Source: PUMD01 sp964599275
GTDB lineage: Bacteria > Bacillota > Sulfobacillia > SLMV01
Direction of reading: 5' to 3'
Assembly: GCA_964599275.1 (NCBI GenBank)
Contig: CAZRFK010000059.1
Location: 1-11,911, forward strand
Length of the DNA stretch: 11,911 nucleotides
Below, piece after piece: positions 1 to 6,759 of this stretch (the first letter of the stretch is position 1; the number at the start of each line of letters is the position of its first letter). Under the pieces are notes generated by a model. That model was not told the DNA's origin, searched no databases, and worked only from the letters and a program-made list of their open reading frames with translations. The translations under genes were made by a program, and so were the position numbers.

Positions 1-46
1 GTGAAATTCTGAGATGCTGGATAGTTTTCAATAAGGCACAGAAAAA

Positions 47-55
47 CTCCTCCTT
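47..55 (-). promoter_or_regulatory. Strong Shine-Dalgarno sequence without an open frame
   Basis: On the minus strand this reads AAGGAGGAG, a near-perfect ribosome binding site. The GTG seven bases downstream opens a frame of only three codons before TGA. The next possible start, a TTG, lies about 15 bases away and runs off the left edge in frame. It may serve a gene whose body lies to the left of the window, possibly with a damaged or unusual start, or it may be chance. The preceding zinc-protease gene ends at 111, so such a gene would be co-directional with it. Confidence 0.25.
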
Positions 56-110
56 ATGCGCTATAATACCCACCAGCGCCCGAAAGTGTTTCACATTGTT
101 ATAACAGTTG

Positions 111-992
111 CTATAACAGGCTGAAAAAATATTTGGGTCCTTTCATTATGGTTTCAACTAGAGTGTCCCGCCCATGTTTGCTATCCAGCCGCTGCACCAG
201 ACGACATCCTACCAGGTGAAAGAGACTTTCCGGTTCTCCAAAAGATTCGAGGGTTTGCGATACCTGTTCGCGGTTTACCTGCTCAGGTAGTTGACCCAGC
301 AGGTCATACTGCTGCCAGAACTTCTGCTCCAGTCTTTTAATGCGGGGTTCATCGCCAATAATCCTGTATTTCGGATCACGATCCAGAGCTCCACAGTTTT
401 TGCGGAAATCCATCGGGGCGTACATTCCCAGACCCTCCAGATGGGTGAGAGATTGCACCAGGTCCACCAACTGCCCCCTGGACCTGATCTCGCCGAGTCC
501 GGAAAGATCCTGGTAGTTGAGGTAACCGGTATGGTGAAGTTCGTGAATGAGATAAAATGGGGCATCTTCAGGCTGTTTGCGGATCAGCGGATGAGCCAGA
601 TTGAGTGATGCCGAGCTGCTGTCCGAGACAACTCCCACGTCGTAACCAAATGTAAGGTACATATTGACCCCCGCAAAATTGTGTTCTTCCGGCAGGAGTT
701 TTTCGGTTTCGAGCATCCAGTCGTCATTATCAGCCAGATAATTTCGGAGTCTATCGGCTGCTGTGGTGGTTTCCGGCAGGACTTCGATTGATTTTTCCAG
801 TGGGTTGAGCAGGTTTTTTACCAGTTCAATGCGGGTGGTGTTGTCAAAACTGAAATTATTGCTGTGACGCACCAGATGGTCGACCGCAGGCATCTGACTC
901 AAGTGAACGATGGTATCTTCGTCGGTTCTGTCACGTTTTAAATATTCTATGACCTCCTCAAGGAAAGAAAAATCAAAGTTAATTTGCCTCAT
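111..992 (-). CDS. Putative HELHH zinc-dependent protease, uncharacterised
   Basis: A 293-residue protein with a gluzincin-like zinc site. HELHH lies at residues 150-154 (H150, E151, H154) inside a hydrophobic helix start (FYLIHELHH). A candidate third ligand is Glu186 in LTHLEGLGMY, 32 residues later, which resembles the HExxH...E arrangement. The C-terminal third (ESLFHLVGCRLVQRL then KGPKYFF) recalls uncharacterised DUF2268/DUF5700-type predicted peptidases; that family link is from memory. No signal peptide or membrane segment is seen, so it is probably cytosolic, which is unusual for a secreted-protease fold. The ATG is preceded by AAAGGA about ten bases upstream. It stands alone, divergent from the genes to its right. 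The substrate is unknown. The metal-site call is good, the function uncertain. Confidence 0.8.
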   Translation of the reverse strand: MRQINFDFSFLEEVIEYLKRDRTDEDTIVHLSQMPAVDHLVRHSNNFSFDNTTRIELVKNLLNPLEKSIEVLPETTTAADRLRNYLADNDDWMLETEKLLPEEHNFAGVNMYLTFGYDVGVVSDSSSASLNLAHPLIRKQPEDAPFYLIHELHHTGYLNYQDLSGLGEIRSRGQLVDLVQSLTHLEGLGMYAPMDFRKNCGALDRDPKYRIIGDEPRIKRLEQKFWQQYDLLGQLPEQVNREQVSQTLESFGEPESLFHLVGCRLVQRLDSKHGRDTLVETIMKGPKYFFSLL

Positions 993-1100
993 CTATCCAA
1001 CATCCTTTCCGGTTACCTCATGGCATTTTCGAAGGTATCTTACATTCCATTGCGCCATCTGGCAAAGCAAGGCTTGACATCCTCTATTTTTAGTTGTGTT

Positions 1101-1115
1101 GGTTGAATTACAACC
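1101..1115. promoter_or_regulatory. Small inverted repeat, possible operator
   Basis: GGTTG-AATTA-CAACC is a perfect 5-bp dyad with a 5-nt centre. It lies in the AT-rich gap between the minus-strand zinc-protease gene and the plus-strand small membrane protein gene. No convincing paired -35/-10 boxes were found next to it, so an operator role is only a possibility. Confidence 0.2.
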
Positions 1116-1208
1116 CATTGTTTATTAATCTTAATGTAAATTGGATAATTATTAAAGTTGTTTGAGAATATATAAAGTTAGAGCCGACCAAACTCCTTGA
1201 TAAAAACC

Positions 1209-1225
1209 TCAGCACATTATGCTGA
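1209..1225 (+). promoter_or_regulatory. Leader hairpin ahead of small membrane protein
   Basis: TCAGCA-CATTA-TGCTGA forms a 6-bp stem with a 5-nt loop. It ends three bases before the AGGGGA ribosome binding site of the small membrane protein frame. It could affect translation of that frame or be a chance hairpin. Confidence 0.25.
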
Positions 1226-1238
1226 CAGGGGAATCGAT

Positions 1239-1444
1239 GTGTTCAAAAAAGTACAGGCGCCACTAGTCATTGTCGCGTCAGCAGGTGGCGTTTTAGCCGG
1301 CATAATTGTTTCAATTATGGTGTCGGGTTGTTAGCGCTGGCGGTGGCTGTGGTAGCCCTGGGAGCATCTGGGGCCTATGCGATAGTGGTATTGAAATGGC
1401 AGGGGGTTGAACAGAGCAGTCCTGACCGTAATGAAAACGAGTAG
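1239..1444 (+). pseudogene. Frameshifted small two-helix membrane protein
   Basis: A GTG with AGGGGA about eight bases upstream opens a 31-codon frame. It encodes MFKKVQAPLVIVASAGG, then a hydrophobic stretch, and stops at TAG 1332-1334. From the TTG at 1328 the -1 frame continues without a break (LLALAVAVVALGASGAY, then a polar tail ending SSPDRNENE) to TAG 1442-1444. Read together, the frames give a sensible protein of about 68 residues: a short basic N-terminus, two membrane helices and an acidic C-terminal tail. The break falls at GGGTTGTTAG, where one extra T would restore the frame. No slippery heptamer for programmed frameshifting is seen. A one-base deletion in this strain, or a sequencing error, is the simplest reading. 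Two independent short frames is the alternative. The function is not recognised. Confidence 0.5.
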
Positions 1445-1629
1445 GTTGGTATTTTCTGCTGAGTTACCTACCCGTTGCTATAAAGCCAGATTTGCTGACT
1501 GATATGCTTGCTTCGGTATTAAAGCAGGAATGAGGGACGTCATAATAGAAACCAAACACTGAAAGCATCCTTTATGATTATGGACTGTTCAAAATAAGGG
1601 AATCTCTTTAAACTTTGAGGGGGACATAT

Positions 1630-2244
1630 ATGAGCATAGATGAGACGACAGCAGTCGTTTTGGCCGGGGGACAGGCCCGCCGATTTGGCGGAACGGACAA
1701 GGCTTTTTTACAGCTTGATGGTAAATATTTGATTGAATATCTTTTGCATCCCCTTGAGCGACTGTTCCCCGAGATAGTGGTGGTGACCCAGGACCCCTCC
1801 AGATATAGAAATTATCCCGTTACTGCAATCACGGATGTCGTGGATGAAGGAGGTTCGCTAGCCGGTATATACACCGGACTTCAGGTTTCATCTCACCAGA
1901 TGAACTTTGTTGCTGCCTGTGATATGCCCTTTCTCAATGAGGATTTCATCACCTATATGGCCGATGAGATGTGGAATAATGACTATGATGTTGTTCTTCC
2001 CCGCAAGAACTCCCACGTTGAACCTCTTCACGGATTCTACTCGAAAAGATGTTTGAAGCCCATCAGGAAATCCTTACAGGAGAATAGATTTAGAATTATC
2101 AGCTTCTTTTCCTGTGTGCGAACCAGATTAATTCCCGAAAGCATTTCCCGGAGTTATGATGACAGCCTGAAGATGTTTATGAATATTAATGATCCGGCCG
2201 ATATGAAAAGAGCAAGCCGGATACTGAAAGAGAGAACAAAATAA
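1630..2244 (+). CDS. mobA: Molybdenum cofactor guanylyltransferase MobA
   Basis: A 204-residue nucleotidyltransferase that attaches GMP from GTP to molybdopterin, giving the guanine-dinucleotide form of the cofactor in the cytosol. It has the family glycine-rich NTP loop LAGGQARRFGGTDKA (11-25), with the catalytic lysine near 24. The metal-binding CDMPF (97-101, D98) and EPLHGFY (131-137), typical of MobA, are present, as is NINDPAD (185-191) near the end. The length matches the family. The ATG at 1630 is preferred because GAGGGGG ends about six bases before it; a TTG at 1615 would put that site inside the gene. No other molybdopterin genes are visible, so this is a stand-alone copy. It could instead be a MobA-like enzyme for another cofactor, such as cytidylyl or molybdate-hydroxylase maturation. 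Confidence 0.9.
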   Translation: MSIDETTAVVLAGGQARRFGGTDKAFLQLDGKYLIEYLLHPLERLFPEIVVVTQDPSRYRNYPVTAITDVVDEGGSLAGIYTGLQVSSHQMNFVAACDMPFLNEDFITYMADEMWNNDYDVVLPRKNSHVEPLHGFYSKRCLKPIRKSLQENRFRIISFFSCVRTRLIPESISRSYDDSLKMFMNINDPADMKRASRILKERTK

Positions 2245-2366
2245 TGCTTACAGAGGAGCTGATGCGGGAGTTTTATCCTGTGGGCCTCCCGGTTGTGCGT
2301 GGTGATTTTTGTGATATTGTCATGATTATCTCCCGGCCGGTAAGAAGCCGGGAGATAGATCCTTAA
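2244..2366 (+). CDS. Possible 40-aa ORF overlapping mobA stop
   Basis: The ATG shares a base with the mobA stop (TAATG), a layout typical of translational coupling. The frame runs 40 codons (begins MLTEELMREF, ends VRSREIDP). I recognise no family. Its last third is formed by the terminator-like hairpin at 2328-2356, so a functional protein would need coding and termination to share sequence. It may be the trimmed start of a lost downstream gene or simply a chance frame. Confidence 0.22.
   Translation: MLTEELMREFYPVGLPVVRGDFCDIVMIISRPVRSREIDP
2328..2356 (+). terminator. Terminator hairpin after mobA
   Basis: ATCTCCCGGC (2328-2337) pairs perfectly with GCCGGGAGAT (2347-2356) around a 9-nt loop. 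The run after the stem (AGATCCTTAATCCTTCTT) is only moderately T-rich, so termination may be partial. It sits between mobA and the convergent GNAT gene and could act on both transcripts. Confidence 0.6.
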
Positions 2367-2384
2367 TCCTTCTTATCTAAGAAA

Positions 2385-3284
2385 TTATGAACAGCTGCAG
2401 ACCTCTTCGGGTAAGAGAGTAAACCACCGGCTCAGTACCTTCTCCTGCTTGAATCCACAGTTTTTATACAGATGCACAGCAGCCTTGTTGCTGCTTGCAA
2501 CCTCCAGCTGTACTTTTCGTGCGCCGTCTTCATACACACGCTCCACCAGCCGTCTTACAAGCAGACTTCCAATGCCGCGTCCCTGAAAATCAGGATGCAC
2601 TGCAATGTCGGCAATTCTGCCGATGCTATCTTCCCGGATCATATGGTACATACCTACCGGGATACCCTCATGGATGCAAAGACCTGCCCATCTGGACCTG
2701 TTCAGCATTTCCTGCACCTGTTCTTCACTCAAAGTTGCGCCGTTGGGAGATGTGCTGAAGGTCTCGTTGTGAATGTGGCGAAATGAGTCAGCGTTGTCCT
2801 CACACAGAGGATGAAGTTCAATCTGCTTTTTAGCTGCCGGGAAGATATTTTCGCGATGGGTCATCTGCAGAAATTCATAGGCTTGCAAAAATCCAACCTC
2901 CTTGAGGTATGGCAGTGTATGTTCACATCCAGTGGAAATACCCAGGGTGACCGTTTGTACCCTGTAAGGCATCAGGTGGGTGAATGCACGGGACAGGAGT
3001 CGACAGATGGCCTCAGGCTTTTTGGGTTCGATGTACACCGCATTTATGAATGCCTCACCGCGGTCCGGGATTTCACGGGTGATAACCCCGGTGGTTCCGA
3101 CCACTTTACCTTTGTGCCATAACGAAAAGTGCTGCTTCCCATGGGCGTAAACTTCTCCACCATATTTTCTAACCATGTCTTCATATCCGTCGAAGTGCAA
3201 GATCACCGGCAGAGCTGATGTGAACTCGTAAACCTGCCTTTTTTTGTCCTCAGTCAGTTGGTCAAAAGTTGCCAGCACGAGCAT
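2385..3284 (-). CDS. Tandem GNAT-family N-acetyltransferase
   Basis: A 299-residue protein with two GNAT folds in a row. The C-terminal domain (about 155-290) is complete. It has motif A IADIAVHPDFQGRGIGSLL, with the acetyl-CoA pyrophosphate loop QGRGIG at 234-239, then VQLEVASSNKAAVHLYKNCGF (about 258-278). The N-terminal half (about 1-145) keeps the fold outline (GTTGVITREI, FINAVYIEP, LPYLKEVGF) but lacks the QxxGxG loop, so it is probably a degenerate domain used for structure or substrate binding. The start has AAGGGG close upstream. It is probably a cytosolic transfer of acetyl groups to an amine. The acceptor cannot be told, as usual for this superfamily. It converges on mobA and is divergent from the M20 gene. 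Confidence 0.88.
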   Translation of the reverse strand: MLVLATFDQLTEDKKRQVYEFTSALPVILHFDGYEDMVRKYGGEVYAHGKQHFSLWHKGKVVGTTGVITREIPDRGEAFINAVYIEPKKPEAICRLLSRAFTHLMPYRVQTVTLGISTGCEHTLPYLKEVGFLQAYEFLQMTHRENIFPAAKKQIELHPLCEDNADSFRHIHNETFSTSPNGATLSEEQVQEMLNRSRWAGLCIHEGIPVGMYHMIREDSIGRIADIAVHPDFQGRGIGSLLVRRLVERVYEDGARKVQLEVASSNKAAVHLYKNCGFKQEKVLSRWFTLLPEEVCSCS

Positions 3285-3329
3285 CTACCCCTTATCATAC
3301 CTGCTGTGATGTCTGCAGCTCTCCTGAGC

Positions 3330-3358
3330 AGTATATCACCGCTGTCATAAGACAGCCA
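3330..3358 (-). promoter_or_regulatory. Candidate promoter/operator for the GNAT gene
   Basis: On the minus strand TATACT (3330-3335) is a good -10 box. A poor -35 match (TGGCTG) lies 17 bases upstream. The spacer and -35 are covered by a perfect inverted repeat, GCTGTC-ATAA-GACAGC (3341-3356), where a repressor would block transcription, or which an activator could use to compensate for the weak -35. This rests on pattern only. Confidence 0.3.
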
Positions 3359-3533
3359 CTTCAGCAATACAGGTGCATGCTGGGCAGGTCGCATTGCTAC
3401 CGCCTCTTGCAGGGGGAACCGATCCCATCAAAAACGGTACAGATAGGTATTAAATAGGCATAAACCCGCTTTCTTGAAGGGATTGGCAATCTGATGAGGA
3501 AATACTTAAAGATGGAAAAGAGGAGGTAATTCG

Positions 3534-4724
3534 ATGGACCTAAAAGAAAGAGTGCAAAAAAGAGTTGATGATATCGCTGCTGGGACCTGGGATATGGCGC
3601 TGGATATGCATAAGAACCCTGAACTGGGACATCAGGAACACCGCGCTGCAGAGCTGCTGAGTTCAGCGCTACAGAGCGAAGGTTTTCAGGTGCAGGTGCA
3701 GGTTGCCGGGATGGAAACCAGTTTTTACGGCGAGTACAGATTCGGAGAGGGTGCGGGGCCGAAGGTGGCCTTTCTGGCTGAATATGATGCCCTGCCAGGG
3801 ATGGGTCACGCCTGTGGGCACAACATCATCGGTGCGGCTGCAGTTGGTGCAGGTATTGCCTTGAAGAAAGCCATCTCAGAGGCAGACACTGATCTCAGTG
3901 GTACAATAGTGGTTCTGGGGTGTCCGGCAGAGGAAGGCGCTGTGGATGGAGCTGGAGGTAAAGTGGATCTGGTGGAACACGGCTATCTGGATGATGTTGA
4001 TTGTGCCATGATGATTCACCCGTCCACGAAAAACATTTCCAGAAGCAGCAGTCTGGCACGTGAGGCACTTGAAATCTCCTACCACGGCAAGTCCTCGCAT
4101 GCAGCAGCCACTCCAGAGAAGGGGAAGAATGCGCTGGATGCTGCTATCCTCACATTTAACAATTGGAACGCCCTCAGACAGCATGTCAGAGATGATGTTC
4201 GCATTCACGGTGTTATCACTGAGGGAGGACAGGCACCGAACATAGTTCCTGATTTTGCTCAAATTCGGATGTATGCCCGTTCGCAGGATAGTGATTATCT
4301 ACAGGAAGTGGTGGAGAAGGTGAAGGATTGCGCCCGGGGAGCAGCCACTGCAGCCGGCTGCGAGGTGGCTTTTCGTCCTACTGCCAAGCGTTATGCCAAC
4401 CTGGCACCCAATGAAATGCTGGCCGATGCCTACGTTGAAAACTTTGAGATCCTGGGAGAACCAATCGATGAGCAGACCACCAAAGGAAGCGGCTCGACCG
4501 ATATGGGCAACGTCAGCCAGGTCACTCCGTCAATCCATCCTTATGTGGCAATTGCTCCTGACTGGGTAGCTGGACACAGTACGGAGATGGAGGAAGCCGC
4601 AGCCAGCGAAGAAGGTAGGAAGGGAATGACCCTGGGCGCCAAGGCCATGGCCATGACCGCTATTGATGTGCTGACCGATGAAAGTTTTCGCAAGAACATG
4701 AAGGATGAGTTCTGTTCTGAGTGA
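3534..4724 (+). CDS. M20-family amidohydrolase/dipeptidase (PM20D2/AbgB-like)
   Basis: A 396-residue cytosolic two-metal hydrolase. The catalytic domain shows MHKNPELGHQE (25-35) and FLAEYDALPGMGHACGHN (80-97, with C94 and H96). PAEEG (131-135, E133/E134), H162 in MMIHPS and H348 in GHST complete a typical M20D metal/catalytic set. The lid/dimerisation domain (about 180-285) starts with YHGKSSHAAATP. GSTDMGNVS (320-328) is characteristic of the ACY1L2/PM20D2 and aminobenzoyl-glutamate hydrolase branch, not of IAA/hippurate hydrolases. Likely substrates are N-acyl amino acids, aminobenzoyl-glutamate or beta-alanyl/basic dipeptides; which one cannot be told. GAGGAGG sits about seven bases before the ATG. 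The gene is monocistronic, with a hairpin 60 bases downstream. Confidence 0.88.
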   Translation: MDLKERVQKRVDDIAAGTWDMALDMHKNPELGHQEHRAAELLSSALQSEGFQVQVQVAGMETSFYGEYRFGEGAGPKVAFLAEYDALPGMGHACGHNIIGAAAVGAGIALKKAISEADTDLSGTIVVLGCPAEEGAVDGAGGKVDLVEHGYLDDVDCAMMIHPSTKNISRSSSLAREALEISYHGKSSHAAATPEKGKNALDAAILTFNNWNALRQHVRDDVRIHGVITEGGQAPNIVPDFAQIRMYARSQDSDYLQEVVEKVKDCARGAATAAGCEVAFRPTAKRYANLAPNEMLADAYVENFEILGEPIDEQTTKGSGSTDMGNVSQVTPSIHPYVAIAPDWVAGHSTEMEEAAASEEGRKGMTLGAKAMAMTAIDVLTDESFRKNMKDEFCSE

Positions 4725-4781
4725 GCTGCATAAATATCATATTTCTCTTGATGGAAATGATACGTTCAGTGCACATCATTC

Positions 4782-4813
4782 AGGCGGCGGAGCTTTTGTG
4801 TATTCCGCCGTCT
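4782..4813 (+). terminator. Hairpin downstream of the M20 gene
   Basis: AGGCGGCGGA (4782-4791) pairs with TCCGCCGTCT (4804-4813), giving 10 bp including one G-U around a 12-nt loop. The following GGTTACCTC is not a T-run. It is either a weak intrinsic terminator or a 3'-end-stabilising hairpin. Confidence 0.45.
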
Positions 4814-4880
4814 GGTTACCTCAACAGCAATTTGTTTAGGTTGTCGAGGGTAAATCAAGAAAACATTCTGGCCATAATGT

Positions 4881-4910
4881 TTGGTGCACCTGTCTAATAG
4901 GATGTATAGA
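4881..4910 (+). promoter_or_regulatory. Candidate sigma-70 promoter for the 142-aa gene
   Basis: TTGGTG (4881-4886) and TATAGA (4905-4910) are separated by 18 bases. The predicted start of transcription would lie roughly 10 bases before the AAAGGAGG ribosome binding site (4927-4934). Both boxes are partial matches. Confidence 0.35.
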
Positions 4911-4941
4911 TGGGGCGCTGCTGTGGAAAGGAGGCAAAATA

Positions 4942-5370
4942 ATGGCTGAAGACCATTCGGTTGAACTGGTAGATAGCTATGCACAGGTGGCTGCCAATGT
5001 GCTGCAGTTTAATGAGGACCTGGGGGCACATGAAGAAATTGTTGCTCAGTTGTCCGTGTTACGCAATTGGTACTATATACCCTGCCTGGACCGGTTTGGT
5101 CCGAGTGAATATATTGGTTATAAGGAAATGAACTTTTCCCGATACAACAGGGGGCACAGGACTGCTGCACAGAAGGTGCGGGAAGAACCAGCCATGGATG
5201 GCGAACGGACTACCCAGGTGTTAAGCAGATGGTTTGAACCAAGCGATTCAGGTATTCTATATAATAAATTGTCTCAGCTTTTCGATGAGTATGATAAGAA
5301 AATCAATAAATCTGCAACCATATTTTTACCCAGGCGCAATCCCACCACTGAACAAGAAAAACACATGTAG
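4942..5370 (+). CDS. Hypothetical protein with WYY...IGY...RWF pattern
   Basis: A 142-residue soluble protein with a very good start: AAAGGAGG seven bases before the ATG. The N-terminal 40 residues look helical and acidic. The middle carries a dense aromatic pattern: RNWYYIP (41-47), RFGPSEYIGYKEM (51-63), then DGERT (86-90) and LSRWF (94-98). I have a loose memory of this spaced pattern (tryptophan/tyrosine, PSxxIGY, DGRxT, WF) as a small domain seen alone or fused to HNH-type nucleases and other accessory proteins. I cannot name the family, and no nuclease motif is present here. The tail (100-142) is a likely helix followed by a disordered basic/polar end. It is monocistronic, between two amide hydrolase genes. 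The function is unknown. Confidence 0.75.
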   Translation: MAEDHSVELVDSYAQVAANVLQFNEDLGAHEEIVAQLSVLRNWYYIPCLDRFGPSEYIGYKEMNFSRYNRGHRTAAQKVREEPAMDGERTTQVLSRWFEPSDSGILYNKLSQLFDEYDKKINKSATIFLPRRNPTTEQEKHM

Positions 5371-5388
5371 TTCAAAGGGTGCTTCAGG

Positions 5389-5418
5389 CCGGTGATTCAT
5401 CTGGTTATATCATGCCGG
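5389..5418 (+). other. Bulged hairpin downstream of the 142-aa gene
   Basis: CCGGTGAT and ATCATGCCGG pair over eight positions with a two-base bulge, around a loop of about 12 nt, 18 bases after the stop. There is no T-run. It is a possible weak terminator. The rest of the 262-nt gap up to 5632 shows no frame with a credible ribosome binding site. Confidence 0.25.
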
Positions 5419-5584
5419 GAGGAATTTCAAGTTGGGATATTGAAAAAGCTGGTAGTAACGTACCGGGCTAACATACTGCTGCCAACGAACTGTTGTGTAC
5501 TAGCTGTGATAACCCGGATGAGTGAATCAAAAATACAGTCGGCGGGGAGATATCCTGGCAAGGCTGAAACTATTGTGAGTACTC

Positions 5585-5613
5585 TCGACAATTAATGGTG
5601 CTGAGCATAGATA
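5585..5613 (+). promoter_or_regulatory. Candidate promoter for the deacylase gene
   Basis: TCGACA and TAGATA are separated by exactly 17 bases and precede the GAGGTG ribosome binding site (5619-5624) of the deacylase gene. The -10 match is poor, and the transcript start would fall within or next to the ribosome binding site. It is therefore a weak candidate. Confidence 0.2.
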
Positions 5614-5632
5614 CTGATGAGGTGAAAAAAGC

Positions 5633-6676
5633 ATGGTTCATCGAGTGTGTGAAACGGCCATTTTATATGATGATGATTACCTCCTTCATGAAACAGGAAA
5701 CCACCCGGAAAATAGTGAGAGACTTCATCTGATAATGAATCATTTGAAACATAGTGAGCTCCTTGATGATCTGGAGGTGATAAGGCCGGAAAAAGCGGCA
5801 GTTCAGGAGGTTGAACGTGCTCATACCCTGGACTACATTAAAAACCTGAAATCATCCTGCAGCAGTGGAGTAACTGCCCTGGATACAGATACCCATATCT
5901 GCCAGCACAGTTATGAGGTTGCTCTCTTGGCGGCAGGAGGAGGAATAACTGCAGTTGATAGGGTTATGTCTGAAGAAGTAGAGAAAGTATTCTGCCTGGT
6001 ACGCCCACCCGGTCATCATGCAGAACGCGACCGGGCCATGGGTTTTTGCCTGTTCAACAACATCAGTATAGCCGCCTATCATGCAATGCATACCTACGAA
6101 CTGGAGAGGATTCTGATTTTTGACTGGGATGTTCACCACGGTAACGGAACTCAGGCCATGTTTTACCGTGATCCCAGGGTGCTGTACTGTTCAGCTCATC
6201 AACGTTATCTGTTCCCTGGAACTGGTTTGATCGAGGAAAATGGTGCGGGAGAAGGGGAAAATTACACGATAAATGTGCCACTGCACAGTGGCTGCGGAGA
6301 CTCCGATTATGAGCTGATGTTGCGGGAAGTGTTGGAGCCAATTTGCGAGCAGTTCAGACCGCAGCTGGTCCTGATTTCTGCAGGTCAGGATGGACATGAG
6401 GAGGATTTTCTGGCGGGGATGCAGCTCAGCACAGAAGGCTATGGAATGATGGCCGAAACGCTTAAAGATATAGCGGATTGTTATTGTGATGGGAGGACTG
6501 TTCTGTTCCTGGAAGGGGGATACAGCACACACGGTGCCCCTCAATCGATTGTATCTATATTGAAGGCGATGAGCGGTTGCAGTGTGGCAGCTGTGGAGAA
6601 TTTACGCAGGGAAGAAGTCAAAGAGACCACGCGGGAGACGGTTGGAGTTTTGCGCAGTCAGTCGATCTGGCTATGA
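5633..6676 (+). CDS. Histone deacetylase/acetylpolyamine amidohydrolase family
   Basis: A 347-residue zinc-dependent deacylase of the arginase/HDAC fold. It likely removes acetyl or other acyl groups from polyamines, small amines or protein lysines in the cytosol. The full catalytic kit is present: NHPENSERL (23-31), RPPGHHAE (124-131, with the H128/H129 charge relay), FDWDVHHGNGT (163-173, zinc ligands D166 and H168), SAGQDGH (249-255, third ligand D253) and LEGGY (293-297, transition-state tyrosine Y297). The usual SAGFDAH is SAGQDGH here. The length fits the single-domain bacterial group; AcuC proteins are slightly longer. GAGGTG lies eight bases before the ATG. The gene ends 103 bases from the convergent MFS gene. 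The substrate is not deducible from sequence. Confidence 0.92.
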   Translation: MVHRVCETAILYDDDYLLHETGNHPENSERLHLIMNHLKHSELLDDLEVIRPEKAAVQEVERAHTLDYIKNLKSSCSSGVTALDTDTHICQHSYEVALLAAGGGITAVDRVMSEEVEKVFCLVRPPGHHAERDRAMGFCLFNNISIAAYHAMHTYELERILIFDWDVHHGNGTQAMFYRDPRVLYCSAHQRYLFPGTGLIEENGAGEGENYTINVPLHSGCGDSDYELMLREVLEPICEQFRPQLVLISAGQDGHEEDFLAGMQLSTEGYGMMAETLKDIADCYCDGRTVLFLEGGYSTHGAPQSIVSILKAMSGCSVAAVENLRREEVKETTRETVGVLRSQSIWL

Positions 6677-6759
6677 TTTTTAGAATCTGTTGGACGCTGA
6701 ATGGCAGGTGTGTTCAGCAGGAATCTCAGCTCACTCAATTTTGTTTGCAAAAGCCAAAT

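Noticed and set aside
1074..1079. Perfect -35 box TTGACA upstream of the small membrane protein
   Set aside because: No acceptable -10 box lies 15-19 bases downstream (1097-1102 reads TGTTGG).
1322..1335. Programmed -1 frameshift in the small membrane protein
   Set aside because: No X-XXY-YYZ slippery heptamer and no downstream stimulatory structure seen; simple one-base loss is more likely.
1445..1629. Molybdenum-cofactor riboswitch upstream of mobA
   Set aside because: No recognisable multi-stem conserved core was found in the leader.
3269..3457. 62-codon plus-strand frame between the GNAT and M20 genes
   Set aside because: Starts inside the GNAT gene on the opposite strand without a ribosome binding site; cysteine-rich random-looking translation.
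3876..4262. 128-codon minus-strand frame inside the M20 gene
   Set aside because: Antisense shadow of a gene with all M20 motifs intact on the plus strand.
5379..5471. Thirty-codon frame containing GDSSGYIMPGG and SSWDIEKAG
   Set aside because: Peptide-like composition is suggestive, but the GTG start has no spaced ribosome binding site and no family is recognised.
5392..5595. 67-codon frame starting with GTG between the 142-aa gene and the deacylase
   Set aside because: No ribosome binding site, unremarkable composition, and a hairpin lies across its start.
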